47,069 nucleotides of DNA from Candidatus Nanopelagicales bacterium (GCA_018003655.1 JAGNDY010000006.1:1-47069), one strand, 5' to 3'. Shown: positions 15,805 through 24,450, counted from the stretch's first letter. The notes: generated by a model not told the origin, from the sequence alone. Numbers and translations are program-made.

Positions 15805-17477
15805 CGTGGCTGCACCCTTCGCATCTGATCGACCGCATCGGTCACCGTCAACATCGGCAACGGACGCATGACCTTGCTGATCTGCGGGGCGAACATCGGC
15901 GACGAGACGACAATCGACCGCGTCGGTCCGTCGGCCACTATCTCGCCGTCGGCCATGATCACCACACGGTCAGCGGCGGCCGCCACCAGTTCCACGTCGT
16001 GGGTCGACATCACGATCGCGTGGCCCTCGGCGGCAAGCTCGCGGAGAACCGCCGTAAAGCTCACCTTCCCTGGATAGTCCAAGCCACGGGTTGGCTCATC
16101 GAGCAGGACCAATGCGGGTCGCGCGGATAGCACTACGGCCAAGACCAGCGACAGACGCTGACCCTCGGAGAGGTCACGTGGATGTGTTGCCCCGTCGATT
16201 CCGGGTGCGAACTTGTCTAGCAGGGCCCTGGCAGCACCGGGACTTCCGCCGGCGTCCCGGTCGGCGGCCGCGCACTCGTCGTCAACCGTGGCGGCGTAGA
16301 GCATGTCGCTGGCCTGTTGCGGGACCAGGCCAACCCGCCGAATCAGTTCCGCACCGCGCAGTCCCGCCGGATCGACCAAATCGTGTCCCACCCGCACACG
16401 TCCGTGGTTTGGCGCGAGCAGACCGACGAGCGAGTTGAGCAAAGTCGACTTGCCGGCACCATTGCGACCCATGACGGCGGTGACTTCTCCGCGTCGCAGA
16501 TGCAGCGTCAGATCCGAAACTGCGACGAAGTGTCCGTAGCGGATGCTCACGTGGGTGGCGTCACCCACGATCGCTCCACTCGGATCAGGCCCGGTGCCGC
16601 TGGTCAGGTCGCGTTTCAGCGGTCGCGGTGCTGGGACTGCGGCGGCCGGTTCCACATCCAGCATTTCCCGCCGCAGAGCCGCCCGCCACGGTGAGGATGC
16701 CCGACGGGCATCGCGAACTGACAGCGGCAGGGGTCGCCAATCCATGCGGCGGCCGAGTTCGACGACCGGGGGAGCGACGGGAGAATCGATCAGCAGTTCC
16801 TGCGGGTGGCCGGTACGGACCGCGCCGTCCTCGACAATGACGAGTCTGTCTGCGTATTGCACGACGCGCTCCAAGCGGTGTTCGGCCAGCAAGACCGTCA
16901 GTCCGAGATCGAACACCAACCGTTGAATCGCGGCGAGGACCTCTTCGGCGGCACCCGGGTCCAGCGCGCTGGTTGGCTCGTCCAACACCAGCACACTGGG
17001 ATGGGTGGTCAGCACCGCACCGATTGCTGCGCGTTGACGCTGGCCCCCAGAAAGCGACAACAGCGATCGGTCCCGCAGTTCGGTCAAGCCAAGCAAGTCA
17101 AGGGTCTCCTCGACTCGCCGTCGCATGGTCTGTGGGTCGAAGCCCAGGGTCTCCATACCGTAGGCGAGCTCTTCCTCCACCGTGTCGGTGACAAATCCGC
17201 TCATCGGATCCTGCGGAACGAAACCGACCACGTCGGCGAGTTCGCGGGGTGGGTTGGTTTGGGTGTCGCGGCCGTCAACCGATACCCGACCCTCCAGCAA
17301 GCCGCCGCTGAAATGGGGTACTAGCCCGTTGATGGCCCGCAAGATCGTCGACTTGCCGCTGCCGGTTCGACCAACCAGCAGGGCGAGTTCGCCTTCCAGG
17401 ATCCGCAGGTTCACATCGGTCAGGGTTGCTGTTGGCGCCTGCGGATACGTTACCGACACATGCTCGAAGGTGATCAC
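15801..17477 (-). CDS. ECF transporter ATPase, two ABC domains fused
   Basis: A 558-residue cytoplasmic energising subunit with two complete ABC ATPase domains. Domain 1 has Walker A GRTGSGKST at 36-44, signature LSGGQRQR and Walker B VLVLDEPTSALDP. Domain 2 has Walker A GRNGAGKST at about 336, a variant signature LSEGQRLSL and Walker B LVLLDEPTRGLDY. Both domains keep the catalytic Glu and switch His (LAEHR, STHDVE). The true start is the GTG at 17477, which overlaps the ecfT stop by GTGA; a longer upstream frame lies inside ecfT. The fusion corresponds to EcfA1-EcfA2 of two-gene systems. Confidence 0.92.
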   Translation of the reverse strand: MITFEHVSVTYPQAPTATLTDVNLRILEGELALLVGRTGSGKSTILRAINGLVPHFSGGLLEGRVSVDGRDTQTNPPRELADVVGFVPQDPMSGFVTDTVEEELAYGMETLGFDPQTMRRRVEETLDLLGLTELRDRSLLSLSGGQRQRAAIGAVLTTHPSVLVLDEPTSALDPGAAEEVLAAIQRLVFDLGLTVLLAEHRLERVVQYADRLVIVEDGAVRTGHPQELLIDSPVAPPVVELGRRMDWRPLPLSVRDARRASSPWRAALRREMLDVEPAAAVPAPRPLKRDLTSGTGPDPSGAIVGDATHVSIRYGHFVAVSDLTLHLRRGEVTAVMGRNGAGKSTLLNSLVGLLAPNHGRVRVGHDLVDPAGLRGAELIRRVGLVPQQASDMLYAATVDDECAAADRDAGGSPGAARALLDKFAPGIDGATHPRDLSEGQRLSLVLAVVLSARPALVLLDEPTRGLDYPGKVSFTAVLRELAAEGHAIVMSTHDVELVAAAADRVVIMADGEIVADGPTRSIVVSSPMFAPQISKVMRPLPMLTVTDAVDQMRRVQPR

Positions 17478-18640
17478 AACGTGACCTGCTGCGTGCTGGT
17501 TGCCGGAGCCGTGGCGTTGGCCGACGAAGGCCGCGGCTTGCGGGTTGACACCGCAACTGGCAGGGCTGGAGCAATGACCGCCGGTGCGACTGCGATCAAG
17601 ATCCCGATCAGGGCGGCGAGCGGCAGTGCCGGCCACAGCAGCGGTGTCACCGAAATCGCGATCGACGCTGGATTCAGTGAGCCTGCGACGAACATCCCGA
17701 TCGCCGCAGCGATCCCGCACAGGGAAACGAGCGTCTCGGGCAGCTTCCATGGGTCAGGTCGGTAGCGAGTGCGGATTGATCGACGCCCGCCGAGCCACAG
17801 GCCAACCACCGCAGCCGCCAGCCCGACGATCAGTGCTGGCGCGCCGAGCAAAGGTGCGGCGGTGGAATTCAGTAGTCCGAACAGACCAATGCACACCCCG
17901 ATCAACCCGCCGATCACCAGACCGGCGGTCAGCCTCCGAACCGCCACTGGCAAGTAGCCCGTTCGACCGTATCCGCGCGCGTCCATCGCGGCCGCCAGGG
18001 TGACGGCTCGGTCAAGTGCCCCCTCGAACACCGGCATGGCCGAGCCGGCGGCACCGCGTAGACCGCGGTCCGGGCGTCCTCGCAAACGGCGTGCCTGCCT
18101 GACTCGGCCTAGGTCGGTCACCAACTGCGGAGCAAAGGTCATCGCGACAACGACGGCCACTCCGACCTCGTACATGGCGGCTGGCATCGCCTTGAGTAGT
18201 CGACTCGGCGACGCCAGCGAATTGGCGGCGCCGACACAGGCGAGCAGAACTGCCAACCGCAAGCCATCACAGGCAGCAAAGATGACCGACTCGGCGGTGA
18301 TGTCCCCGCCGAGTCGAAGTGAAGCGAGCCAACTTGGCAGCGGGACGACGGGCAGCGAGAACAGCACGTGCTCACCCATCGGTGTGCCAAGCACTACCTG
18401 AAAGACAAGCCTCACCGCCACGACGAACAGACCGAGCTTGAGGAAGACGACGAAGGAACGGGCCCACGGTGCATCAGGCTTTCGAGCGGCGACGACGACT
18501 CCGACAACGGCCAGGATCAGCCCGAGCAAAAGTGGGTTGGTAGTGCGACTGGCAGCGGTCGCCAGCCCGAGCGCCCACACCCACCATGCGCCGGGGTGCA
18601 ACATGCGGGGAAGCCACGCGGCTGCGATCGTTCCGGTCAT
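17474..18640 (-). CDS. ECF transporter transmembrane (T) component, CbiQ-like
   Basis: A 388-residue membrane protein. The conserved coupling helices of EcfT are visible as QARRLRGRPDRG and AMDARGYGRTG, the two Ala-Arg-Gly motifs that contact the ATPases. Hydrophobic segments surround them (about 20-55, 66-84, 118-145, 158-175, 235-285), and two extra C-terminal helices (about 310-355) precede a Ser/Ala-rich tail. It is longer than the usual 260-280 aa EcfT. It lies 17 bp after the SCO2322-like gene and overlaps ecfA by 4 bp. Confidence 0.88.
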   Translation of the reverse strand: MTGTIAAAWLPRMLHPGAWWVWALGLATAASRTTNPLLLGLILAVVGVVVAARKPDAPWARSFVVFLKLGLFVVAVRLVFQVVLGTPMGEHVLFSLPVVPLPSWLASLRLGGDITAESVIFAACDGLRLAVLLACVGAANSLASPSRLLKAMPAAMYEVGVAVVVAMTFAPQLVTDLGRVRQARRLRGRPDRGLRGAAGSAMPVFEGALDRAVTLAAAMDARGYGRTGYLPVAVRRLTAGLVIGGLIGVCIGLFGLLNSTAAPLLGAPALIVGLAAAVVGLWLGGRRSIRTRYRPDPWKLPETLVSLCGIAAAIGMFVAGSLNPASIAISVTPLLWPALPLAALIGILIAVAPAVIAPALPVAVSTRKPRPSSANATAPATSTQQVTL

Positions 18641-18657
18641 CGTCTGTTGTTCTCGGG

Positions 18658-19407
18658 TTAGGCGGATCGGTCACGGCGACGGCGGGAGAGCAGCACCGCA
18701 GTGATCGCCAGAATCGCGATCACTAGCGCGCCGAGAGCAAACGGCGGCCAGTTGGTGATGCCCCTGCCCGGGACAGCGGCGGGTTCGGGCGACGCTGAGT
18801 CCTGGGCTGCGGTCAAGGCGGCAACCGAGACTTGTTCGCCGCACCCGGACGTTGGGTAGTTGCCGACTCCGCAGACGAGGCCGTTGGCATCCTGGCGAAC
18901 GGCGGTCACCGAACTGAGCACCTGTAGCCCGTTGGCCTTGGTCGGAACACTGGCGCACTTGCTCACCAATCCGGCCGGCACTTGCCCGGAGGGCGCCTCG
19001 GCCGTGGTGCCGGAATCAACGACGACCGCCACGCGCTTCTTGCCGTCGGCCGACGGAGTCCCCGAACAAGTCGCCTCGAAGTCGACCGGTGCGCGCGGTG
19101 TCTCCGTGAGGGTGGGGGTTTCACCGACCCCGAATCGCCAGCCCTGGCTGGTTGCGTCAGCAGGGATGATTGACTGCGCGCCGGTCTCAGCAAAGGTCCA
19201 ATCGCCGCTGGCCTCACCGGTCCAATACGACCAGAACGTGTAGGCCGTGTCGCTGGCAGGGGACCCACTCGAAGACGGCGCGCTGCTGGCGGCGGAAGCA
19301 GGAGTCGTCACGGTGAGGGCTGCCACCGCAACAGCAAAGAGGCCGAGCAAGGCGAACAGCGTGAACCGGGCTGGCTGCGTTCGACGCTGGGAGTTGTGCT
19401 GGGACAA
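18658..19407 (-). CDS. Secreted, C-terminally anchored SCO2322-like protein, TTG start
   Basis: A 249-residue exported protein. It has a signal peptide (basic QRRTQPAR then a hydrophobic core, cleavage near 38-42, ASA), a domain from about 55 to 195, a Pro-rich spacer, and a C-terminal transmembrane helix (about 222-242) followed by SRRRRDRSA. The conserved TFWSYWTGEASGDWTFAETG and QGWRFGVGE segments match what I recall of the actinobacterial SCO2322 family, found beside ECF genes. Four Cys (about 113, 150, 178, 188) may form disulfides. I start it at TTG 19407, 5 nt after AAAGGA; an upstream ATG frame would run into the riboswitch expression platform. A surface role in corrinoid capture is plausible but untested. 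Confidence 0.75.
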   Translation of the reverse strand: MSQHNSQRRTQPARFTLFALLGLFAVAVAALTVTTPASAASSAPSSSGSPASDTAYTFWSYWTGEASGDWTFAETGAQSIIPADATSQGWRFGVGETPTLTETPRAPVDFEATCSGTPSADGKKRVAVVVDSGTTAEAPSGQVPAGLVSKCASVPTKANGLQVLSSVTAVRQDANGLVCGVGNYPTSGCGEQVSVAALTAAQDSASPEPAAVPGRGITNWPPFALGALVIAILAITAVLLSRRRRDRSA

Positions 19408-19456
19408 GGTGTCCTTTCGGGTTCGCGAGCCCCAAATCGGAACCCGCGAGACGCAC
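19407..19456 (-). promoter_or_regulatory. Predicted riboswitch expression platform (RBS hairpin)
   Basis: On the minus strand CGGGTTC (19446-19440) can pair with GAACCCG (19424-19418), and upstream GGTG with CACC just after the AAAGGA ribosome-binding site. The RBS of the TTG-started gene would then sit in the internal loop of one hairpin. There is no T run, so control at translation initiation is more likely than termination. Confidence 0.45.
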
Positions 19457-19509
19457 CCGGATAGGGGCACTTACCCGGACTCCGTCGGTGTAGACCTCGA
19501 CTGACGGGA

Positions 19510-19630
19510 GCCTTACGCGCAGCGACCAGGTGCTCCGGCTTGCCGCTCGGCGGCCTACGGTTGCGGGTCAGCGCCGGATTTGGACCGGCTTCCCCTGGCT
19601 GTCACACGAGACCGACGCTTTGGGCGGCGA
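19510..19630 (-). promoter_or_regulatory. Cobalamin (B12) riboswitch aptamer
   Basis: On the minus strand, about 19600-19557 reads GCCAGGGGAAGCCGGTCC, then AAATCCGGCGCTGACCCGCA and ACCGT. This is the hallmark B12-box core (GGAAnnCGGTGnnAATCCGGnnCTGnCCCGCAACnGT). Downstream AGCCGGAGCACCTGGTCGCTG corresponds to the conserved 3' element (AGTCAGGAnACCTGCC-like), after a GCCGCCGAGCGGC hairpin arm. The ends are approximate. It lies between the stop of the 74-aa gene and the SCO2322-like gene and would shut the ECF operon off when adenosylcobalamin is plentiful. Confidence 0.92.
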
Positions 19631-19660
19631 TCTGGCTCTACTCTAGCCCGCTATCGCAAG

Positions 19661-19885
19661 TCAGACCTGATCAGCCGGATGCAGGCTCATCGGGCCGTAG
19701 ACCTTGCGGCCATCGTTGACCAGCGTGACAGCGTGGACGCCCTCCTCGAGGAGTTCGGCCCAGATCTCGCCGACCCATGTCTCGGCGTCTGCCTGCGAGT
19801 GGAAGACCAGGTCATCGCCAGCGAGCGCCTCCGGCGTGTCAATTGGCGCGTTGGACTCGTCGAGCATCGTCCAGGTCCAACTCAC
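19661..19885 (-). CDS. Small conserved protein (74 aa), unknown function
   Basis: A 74-residue protein, MSWTWTMLDE at the start, with SQADAETWVGEIWAELLEEGV and AVTLVNDGRKVYGPMSL. It has the look of a small actinobacterial family whose members carry the same W-rich start and VYGPMSL end; no function is known to me. It overlaps the aldo/keto reductase stop by 4 bp and is the last gene before the riboswitch region. Confidence 0.75.
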   Translation of the reverse strand: MSWTWTMLDESNAPIDTPEALAGDDLVFHSQADAETWVGEIWAELLEEGVHAVTLVNDGRKVYGPMSLHPADQV

Positions 19886-20880
19886 GGTCGGTGCTCCGGG
19901 GACTTGGTCATCGACGGATCCGTCAGCGCGACCTCGGCGACGACCTCGTCAATTGCCGCCATGACCGAGGCGTCGAGTTCGATACCCGATCCCTTGACGT
20001 TCTCAGCGACCTGTTCAGGCCGGGAAGCCCCGATGATCGCTGCCGAGATCGCGGGATTCTGCAGCACCCACGCCAGCGATAGCTGAGCTACGGACAGGTC
20101 GAGGTCAGCCGCGATCGGCTTGAGTTCCACGACCTTCTCCAGCACCTCGTCGCGCAGCCAGCCAGCGATGAAGTTGCCGCCCTCAGTCGACGTCGCGCGG
20201 CTGCCTTCCGGGCGTGGTTGCCCGGGCAGGTACTTGCCGGTCAGCACCCCCTGGGCCAGTGGCGACCACACAATCTGGCCGATGCCGTGTTCGACGGAGA
20301 CCGGAATAACTTCTGCCTCCGGCACCCGCCACAGCATCGAATACTGGGGTTGGTTGGAAATGATCTGATCCAAGCCCAGTTGCTCAGCTAGCTCGACCGC
20401 GTTGGCGATCTCCTCGGCGCGCCATTCCGACACTCCGATGTACAGGACTTTGCCGCTGCGCACCAAGTCGTCGAATGCTCGCAGGGTCTCTTCCAGTGGA
20501 GTCTCGCAGTCGTAGCGATGTGCCTGGTACAGATCAATGTGGTCGATACCCAGGCGGCGCAATGAGCCGTCGCACGACTCGATGATGTGCTTGCGGGAGA
20601 GCCCACGATCATTGCGGCCCGGGCCGGTCGGCCAATAGACCTTCGTGAAGATTTCCAGACCCTCGCGCCGTTGGCCCTTGAGTGCGCGACCCAGAACCTC
20701 CTCAGCAGCTGTAGCGGCGTACACATCCGCAGTGTCGAAGGTCGTAATGCCCGCGTCGAGCGCTGCGTGGACGCAGGCGACGGCCGCATCTTCCTGAACC
20801 TGGGACGCGTGAGTGATCCAGTTCCCGTAGGCCATCTCGCTGATCATGAGGCCGCTCTTGCCCAGATGCCGATGCTTCAT
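19882..20880 (-). CDS. Aldo/keto reductase (potassium-channel beta-subunit-like)
   Basis: A 332-residue NADPH-dependent (beta/alpha)8 oxidoreductase. The catalytic tetrad is Asp49, Tyr54, Lys80 and His121 (FDTADVY, IFTKVYW, LYQAHRYD). The C-terminal cofactor region (LSLAWVLQNP, AAIIGASRPEQVAENVKGS) is typical. The overall pattern (GNWITHASQV, GRNDRGLSRKHI, QPQYSMLWR) places it with the Kv-beta/YghZ-type AKRs that act on aldehydes or methylglyoxal; the actual substrate is unknown. A strong GAGGAGG precedes the ATG. It lies 28 bp after the DUF3043 gene. Confidence 0.9.
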   Translation of the reverse strand: MKHRHLGKSGLMISEMAYGNWITHASQVQEDAAVACVHAALDAGITTFDTADVYAATAAEEVLGRALKGQRREGLEIFTKVYWPTGPGRNDRGLSRKHIIESCDGSLRRLGIDHIDLYQAHRYDCETPLEETLRAFDDLVRSGKVLYIGVSEWRAEEIANAVELAEQLGLDQIISNQPQYSMLWRVPEAEVIPVSVEHGIGQIVWSPLAQGVLTGKYLPGQPRPEGSRATSTEGGNFIAGWLRDEVLEKVVELKPIAADLDLSVAQLSLAWVLQNPAISAAIIGASRPEQVAENVKGSGIELDASVMAAIDEVVAEVALTDPSMTKSPEHRP

Positions 20881-20908
20881 ACGGGTTCCTCCTCGTCAGT
20901 CGGGCTTG

Positions 20909-21556
20909 CTACTTCTTCGGGGCCTTCGGGGCTTTGGGGGTCACCGGACGGCCACCCGCCTTGAATTGCGGCGGGGGGACCCGCAGGCGACGGATTTGCA
21001 GCATGCGCATGACCGCGTAGAAGTTGACGCCCTTGCGCTCGGCCTTGTCCGGGAACTCCTTGCGCAACGCGTTGTTCATGCGCACCAGGTTGATCGCCGT
21101 GTCGACGATCACGATGACCAGGGCGAGCATCCAGACGAGTGTGACGAATACCTGCAGGCGCTGGTTGCGGCTCAACCCGAGCAGCAGCACCACGATCGCC
21201 AGCGGCACGAAGAACTCGGCCACGGTGCGGCGGGAGTCCACGTACGTGCGTACGAACCTTTTGACCGGCCCCTGGTCGCGGGCTGGCAGCGCCTTCTCGT
21301 CCCCCCGCATCAGCGCCTCGCGGTTCTTCATCCGTTGGATGCGAACCTGCTCACGCTCGGCCTTGCGAGCCTCCTTCGGACTGGCACCGGGCTTGGCCCC
21401 ACCTTTGATGCCCGACTTCCGGGCTGCCTCAGCCTCTTTGCGGGTCGGTGTCGGTCGGCCCTTGGGCGCTGACCCAGCTGACTTCTCGACACTCGGCCGG
21501 TCGTCGGACAGTGCGGTTGAACTGGGGTCTTTGTCATCTGATCGGTTGAAGAACAC
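20909..21556 (-). CDS. DUF3043 family membrane protein
   Basis: A 215-residue protein starting at GTG. The N-terminal 80 residues are hydrophilic and basic, with the family motif KGRPTPTRKEAEAARK. Two transmembrane segments follow FVRTYVDSRRTVAEFF (about 114-130 and 136-155). The tail is Lys/Pro-rich (APKAPKK). DUF3043 proteins are actinobacterial and of unknown function. TACCCT six bases before the GTG supports the start. It lies between nadA and the aldo/keto reductase. Confidence 0.88.
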   Translation of the reverse strand: MFFNRSDDKDPSSTALSDDRPSVEKSAGSAPKGRPTPTRKEAEAARKSGIKGGAKPGASPKEARKAEREQVRIQRMKNREALMRGDEKALPARDQGPVKRFVRTYVDSRRTVAEFFVPLAIVVLLLGLSRNQRLQVFVTLVWMLALVIVIVDTAINLVRMNNALRKEFPDKAERKGVNFYAVMRMLQIRRLRVPPPQFKAGGRPVTPKAPKAPKK

Positions 21557-21562
21557 ATGCCG

Positions 21563-21568
21563 AGGGTA
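21563..21568 (-). promoter_or_regulatory. Predicted -10 element (TACCCT), DUF3043 gene
   Basis: TACCCT, six bases, then the GTG at 21556, with no Shine-Dalgarno between. Confidence 0.45.
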
Positions 21569-21594
21569 CGCGGTGGAATCCAGAAGGGTAAGGA

Positions 21595-22761
21595 CTAGCC
21601 AGGTAACGCAAGCATTCGATCAAGTGCGACCCGGGCCCAATGTGCTGTCTGATCGTCCACCTCGATCTGATTGACGATCCGACCGTCCACCAGATTCTCC
21701 AATGCCCAAACGAAATGTGGCAGGTCAATGCGATTCATCGTCGAGCAGAAGCAGACCGTCTTGTCGAGGAAGACGACCCGCTTGTCCGGGTGCTGTTCGG
21801 CGAGTCGCCGGACCAAGTTCAACTCGGTGCCGATCGCCCAGGAACTACCGGGCTCGGCCTCATCGAGGGTTCTGATGATCCCCTCCGTCGATCCGACGAC
21901 ATCGGACTTGCTGACGACCTCATAGCGGCATTCCGGATGGACCAGGACCTGCACTCCGGGGATCTTGGCGCGCACGTCGTCGACGTTGGCGGCGGTGAAG
22001 CGACCATGAACCGAACAGTGGCCTCGCCACAGCAACATGCGGGCCGAGGCGAGGTTGGCATCGCTGATCCCGCCTTGTGGTTTGCGTGGGTCGTAGATGA
22101 CGCAGTCGTCCAGGCTCAGCCCCAGATCGCGCACGGCGGTATTGCGCCCAAGGTGCTGATCGGGCAGGAACAGCACTCGTTCGCCTTGCTCGAATGCCCA
22201 CTTGAGGCTGGTGGCCGCGTTGCTGGAGGTGCAGACCGTGCCGCCATGCTGGCCCGTGAATGCCTTGATGGCAGCTGACGAGTTCATGTAGGTCACGGGA
22301 ATGGTGGATTCGGCGACACCAGCGGCCTCAAGTGAACGCCAGGCCTGCTCCACCTGATCGATTCCGGCCATGTCGGCCATTGAGCAGCCAGCCGCGAGAT
22401 CCGGCAGGATCACCCGCTGCCGATCGGACGTGAGGATGTCGGCACTCTCGGCCATGAAGTGGACGCCGCAGAAGACGATGTATTCGGCCTCGGGTCGAGC
22501 CGCCGCTTCGCGGGCGAGCTTGAAGGAGTCGCCAGTGACGTCGGCGAAGGCGACTACCTCGTCGCGCTGGTAGTGGTGGCCAAGGACAAACACCCGGTCG
22601 CCGAGGGCGGCCTTCGCGGCGAGCGCACGCTCGACCAAATCAGGGTCACTCGGCGCGGGTAACGAGCCAGGACATTCCACCCCGCGCTCGCTGGCCGGGT
22701 CGCTGGATTCTCCGAGTAACAGCAGCAGCGGCGATGGTTCTGGTTCCACAAGAGCTGCCAT
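21595..22761 (-). CDS. nadA: Quinolinate synthase A
   Basis: A 388-residue [4Fe-4S] enzyme condensing iminoaspartate with dihydroxyacetone phosphate to quinolinate for de novo NAD synthesis. The three cluster cysteines are in AAGCSMADM, TVCTSSNA and VCFCSTMNRI. Other motifs are VLGHHYQRDEVVAFAD, CGVHFMAESA, MNSSAAIKA, FLPDQHLG and HPECRYEVV. The N-terminus is uncertain: ATG at 22761 is preferred, and a TTG at 22803 would add 14 residues but collide with the glycerate-kinase start. No nadB or nadC is adjacent. The gene is divergent from glxK. Confidence 0.95.
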   Translation of the reverse strand: MAALVEPEPSPLLLLLGESSDPASERGVECPGSLPAPSDPDLVERALAAKAALGDRVFVLGHHYQRDEVVAFADVTGDSFKLAREAAARPEAEYIVFCGVHFMAESADILTSDRQRVILPDLAAGCSMADMAGIDQVEQAWRSLEAAGVAESTIPVTYMNSSAAIKAFTGQHGGTVCTSSNAATSLKWAFEQGERVLFLPDQHLGRNTAVRDLGLSLDDCVIYDPRKPQGGISDANLASARMLLWRGHCSVHGRFTAANVDDVRAKIPGVQVLVHPECRYEVVSKSDVVGSTEGIIRTLDEAEPGSSWAIGTELNLVRRLAEQHPDKRVVFLDKTVCFCSTMNRIDLPHFVWALENLVDGRIVNQIEVDDQTAHWARVALDRMLALPG

Positions 22762-22794
22762 TGCGCTGCTACCGCCATTCCCATGCGCACCGGG

Positions 22795-22800
22795 TACGGT
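22795..22800 (+). promoter_or_regulatory. Predicted -10 element (TACGGT), glycerate kinase gene
   Basis: TACGGT, six bases, then the GTG at 22807. No ribosome-binding site is seen. Confidence 0.5.
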
Positions 22801-22806
22801 CAACCG

Positions 22807-23919
22807 GTGCGGATCGTTGTAGCCCCCGATGAATTCAAGGAGAGTCTAACTGCGGTGTCGGCCGCCCGCGCGATTGTTCTGGGCTGGCGGACTCACGCAC
22901 CCAACGACGACTTCGACGTGTGTCCGCTTTCCGATGGCGGCAGCGGCTTCGTCGACACCCTGCATGCCGCGCTGGGTGGCGAATTGCTGGCCTGCGTCGT
23001 GACCGGCCCGACCGGTGACCCCGTGCCAGCCACGATCTTGCGGGCAGGAAGCACCGCCTACGTCGAGTCGGCACAGGCCTGCGGATTGCACCTCATTGCT
23101 GGCTCCGACCGCGACCCAACCGTGACGACGACTTTCGGGGTAGGGGAGTTGATCGAGGCAGCGATTGGTTCGGGTGCCCAGCGAATCGTCGTGGGGCTCG
23201 GAGGCTCGGGGACGCACGACGGGGGAGCAGGGATGCTCGCCGCGCTCGGTGCCCGCGCTGATGTGGAGTTGACACAGGGCGGCGGCTCGCTGGCAGCCAT
23301 CACCAGCATCGACATCGAGCCCGCCCGGCGGCGGTGTGCCGGTGTCAAGCTATTCGCTGCCACTGACGTGGACAGTCCACTGGTGGGCGTGACCGGGGCC
23401 GCGCGAGCGTTCGCGGCACAAAAGGGGGCCGACGAGAACGACATCATGCGGCTGGAAGGCGCGATGCAGTCCCTGCGAGCCGCGGTGGGTCGCCGATCGT
23501 CCGACGGGAAGGATCCAGCACTCGCGCTCGGGGCCGGTGCTGCCGGTGGATTGGCGTACGGCCTGCTCCACCTCGGTGCGCAGCGCGTTGCCGGGATCGA
23601 CACGGTGATGACTGCGGTGGGGTTTCGCGAACGGGTCGCCCGAGCCGACGTTGTGGTCACCGGGGAGGGCTTGTTCGACTGGCAATCGCTGCGCGGAAAA
23701 GTCGTCACCGGAGTCGCAAATGCGGCGCTGGAGCAGGCCCGTCCGTGCGTGGTCATCGCCGGGGATGTGGTCGTGGGCCGCCGCGAGTACAGCGCAATTG
23801 GGGTCAATAGCGCCTACTCGGTTGCCCAGATCGTGGGATCGGTGTCGGCATCGCTGGCCGATCCGATCGATTCGTTGACGCTGGCCGCCCGGCGAGTCGC
23901 TCAAACGTGGTCAAACTAA
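22807..23919 (+). CDS. glxK: Glycerate kinase
   Basis: A 370-residue kinase of the GarK/GlxK family that phosphorylates glycerate. It begins MRIVVAPDEFKESLTAVSAA and has PLSDGGSGFVDTL, VGLGGSGTHDGGAGMLAALG, ATDVDSPLVG, ALGAGAAGGLAYG and VTGEGLFDWQSLRGKV, all standard for the family. A longer frame from 22783 adds eight residues upstream; the GTG at 22807 gives the family start and fits the TACGGT-N6-GTG arrangement. It lies head-to-head with nadA and 156 bp before erpA. Confidence 0.93.
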   Translation: MRIVVAPDEFKESLTAVSAARAIVLGWRTHAPNDDFDVCPLSDGGSGFVDTLHAALGGELLACVVTGPTGDPVPATILRAGSTAYVESAQACGLHLIAGSDRDPTVTTTFGVGELIEAAIGSGAQRIVVGLGGSGTHDGGAGMLAALGARADVELTQGGGSLAAITSIDIEPARRRCAGVKLFAATDVDSPLVGVTGAARAFAAQKGADENDIMRLEGAMQSLRAAVGRRSSDGKDPALALGAGAAGGLAYGLLHLGAQRVAGIDTVMTAVGFRERVARADVVVTGEGLFDWQSLRGKVVTGVANAALEQARPCVVIAGDVVVGRREYSAIGVNSAYSVAQIVGSVSASLADPIDSLTLAARRVAQTWSN

Positions 23920-24075
23920 CGTCGCCCTAGAGAGATGTGGATTCTGTGTGTCACGATGGGAATGTGGAGTCACGCAGAGGTGTTCCACCGACAAGCCCGC
24001 ACGATGTTCCAGATTTCGACAGCCTCGATCGAAACTGCCGATCAAACGCCGACAGACTGACAGGGAGTTGTGAGC

Positions 24076-24450
24076 ATGACTGCTGACACGACCAGCACCG
24101 AGACCTCGACCGAATCCACCGCCAGTGACGCTGTTGTCCTGACTGACGTCGCCTCTACCAAGGTGAAGGCCCTGCTGGAGCAGGAAGGTCGCACCGACCT
24201 CGCGCTGCGCGTCGCCGTGCAGCCGGGTGGCTGTTCAGGGCTTCGATACCAGCTCTTTTTCGACGACCGCACCCTCGATGGTGACGAAACCATCGACTTC
24301 AGCGGGGTTTCCGTCGTGGTCGACCGGATGTCCGTGCCGTATCTCGGGGGAGCGGTGATCGACTTCGTCGACACCATCGAAAAGCAGGGCTTCACCATCG
24401 ACAACCCGAACGCAACGGGCTCGTGCGCCTGTGGAGATTCCTTCCACTGA
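24076..24450 (+). CDS. erpA: Iron-sulfur cluster carrier, HesB/IscA/ErpA family
   Basis: A 124-residue A-type carrier that hands Fe-S clusters to apoproteins such as LipA and NadA, both encoded in this window. The three ligand cysteines are Cys53 (GGCSGL) and Cys117/Cys119 (SCACGDSF). The N-terminal 20 residues are Thr/Ser-rich and probably disordered. GGGAG lies 8 nt upstream of the ATG at 24076; the in-frame GTG six bases earlier is too close to it. The leader of about 155 bp holds no feature I recognise except an AT-richer stretch. Confidence 0.93.
   Translation: MTADTTSTETSTESTASDAVVLTDVASTKVKALLEQEGRTDLALRVAVQPGGCSGLRYQLFFDDRTLDGDETIDFSGVSVVVDRMSVPYLGGAVIDFVDTIEKQGFTIDNPNATGSCACGDSFH

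Noticed and set aside
17478-17750. 91-codon extension of the ECF ATPase
   Set aside because: It lies inside ecfT in another frame, and the GTG at 17477 overlaps the ecfT stop by GTGA, the pattern of the whole operon.
23920-24075. Iron-sulfur regulator (RirA/IscR-type) operator before erpA
   Set aside because: The region is AT-richer and contains a TCGATCGA palindrome, but no match to a known Fe-S regulator site could be supported.
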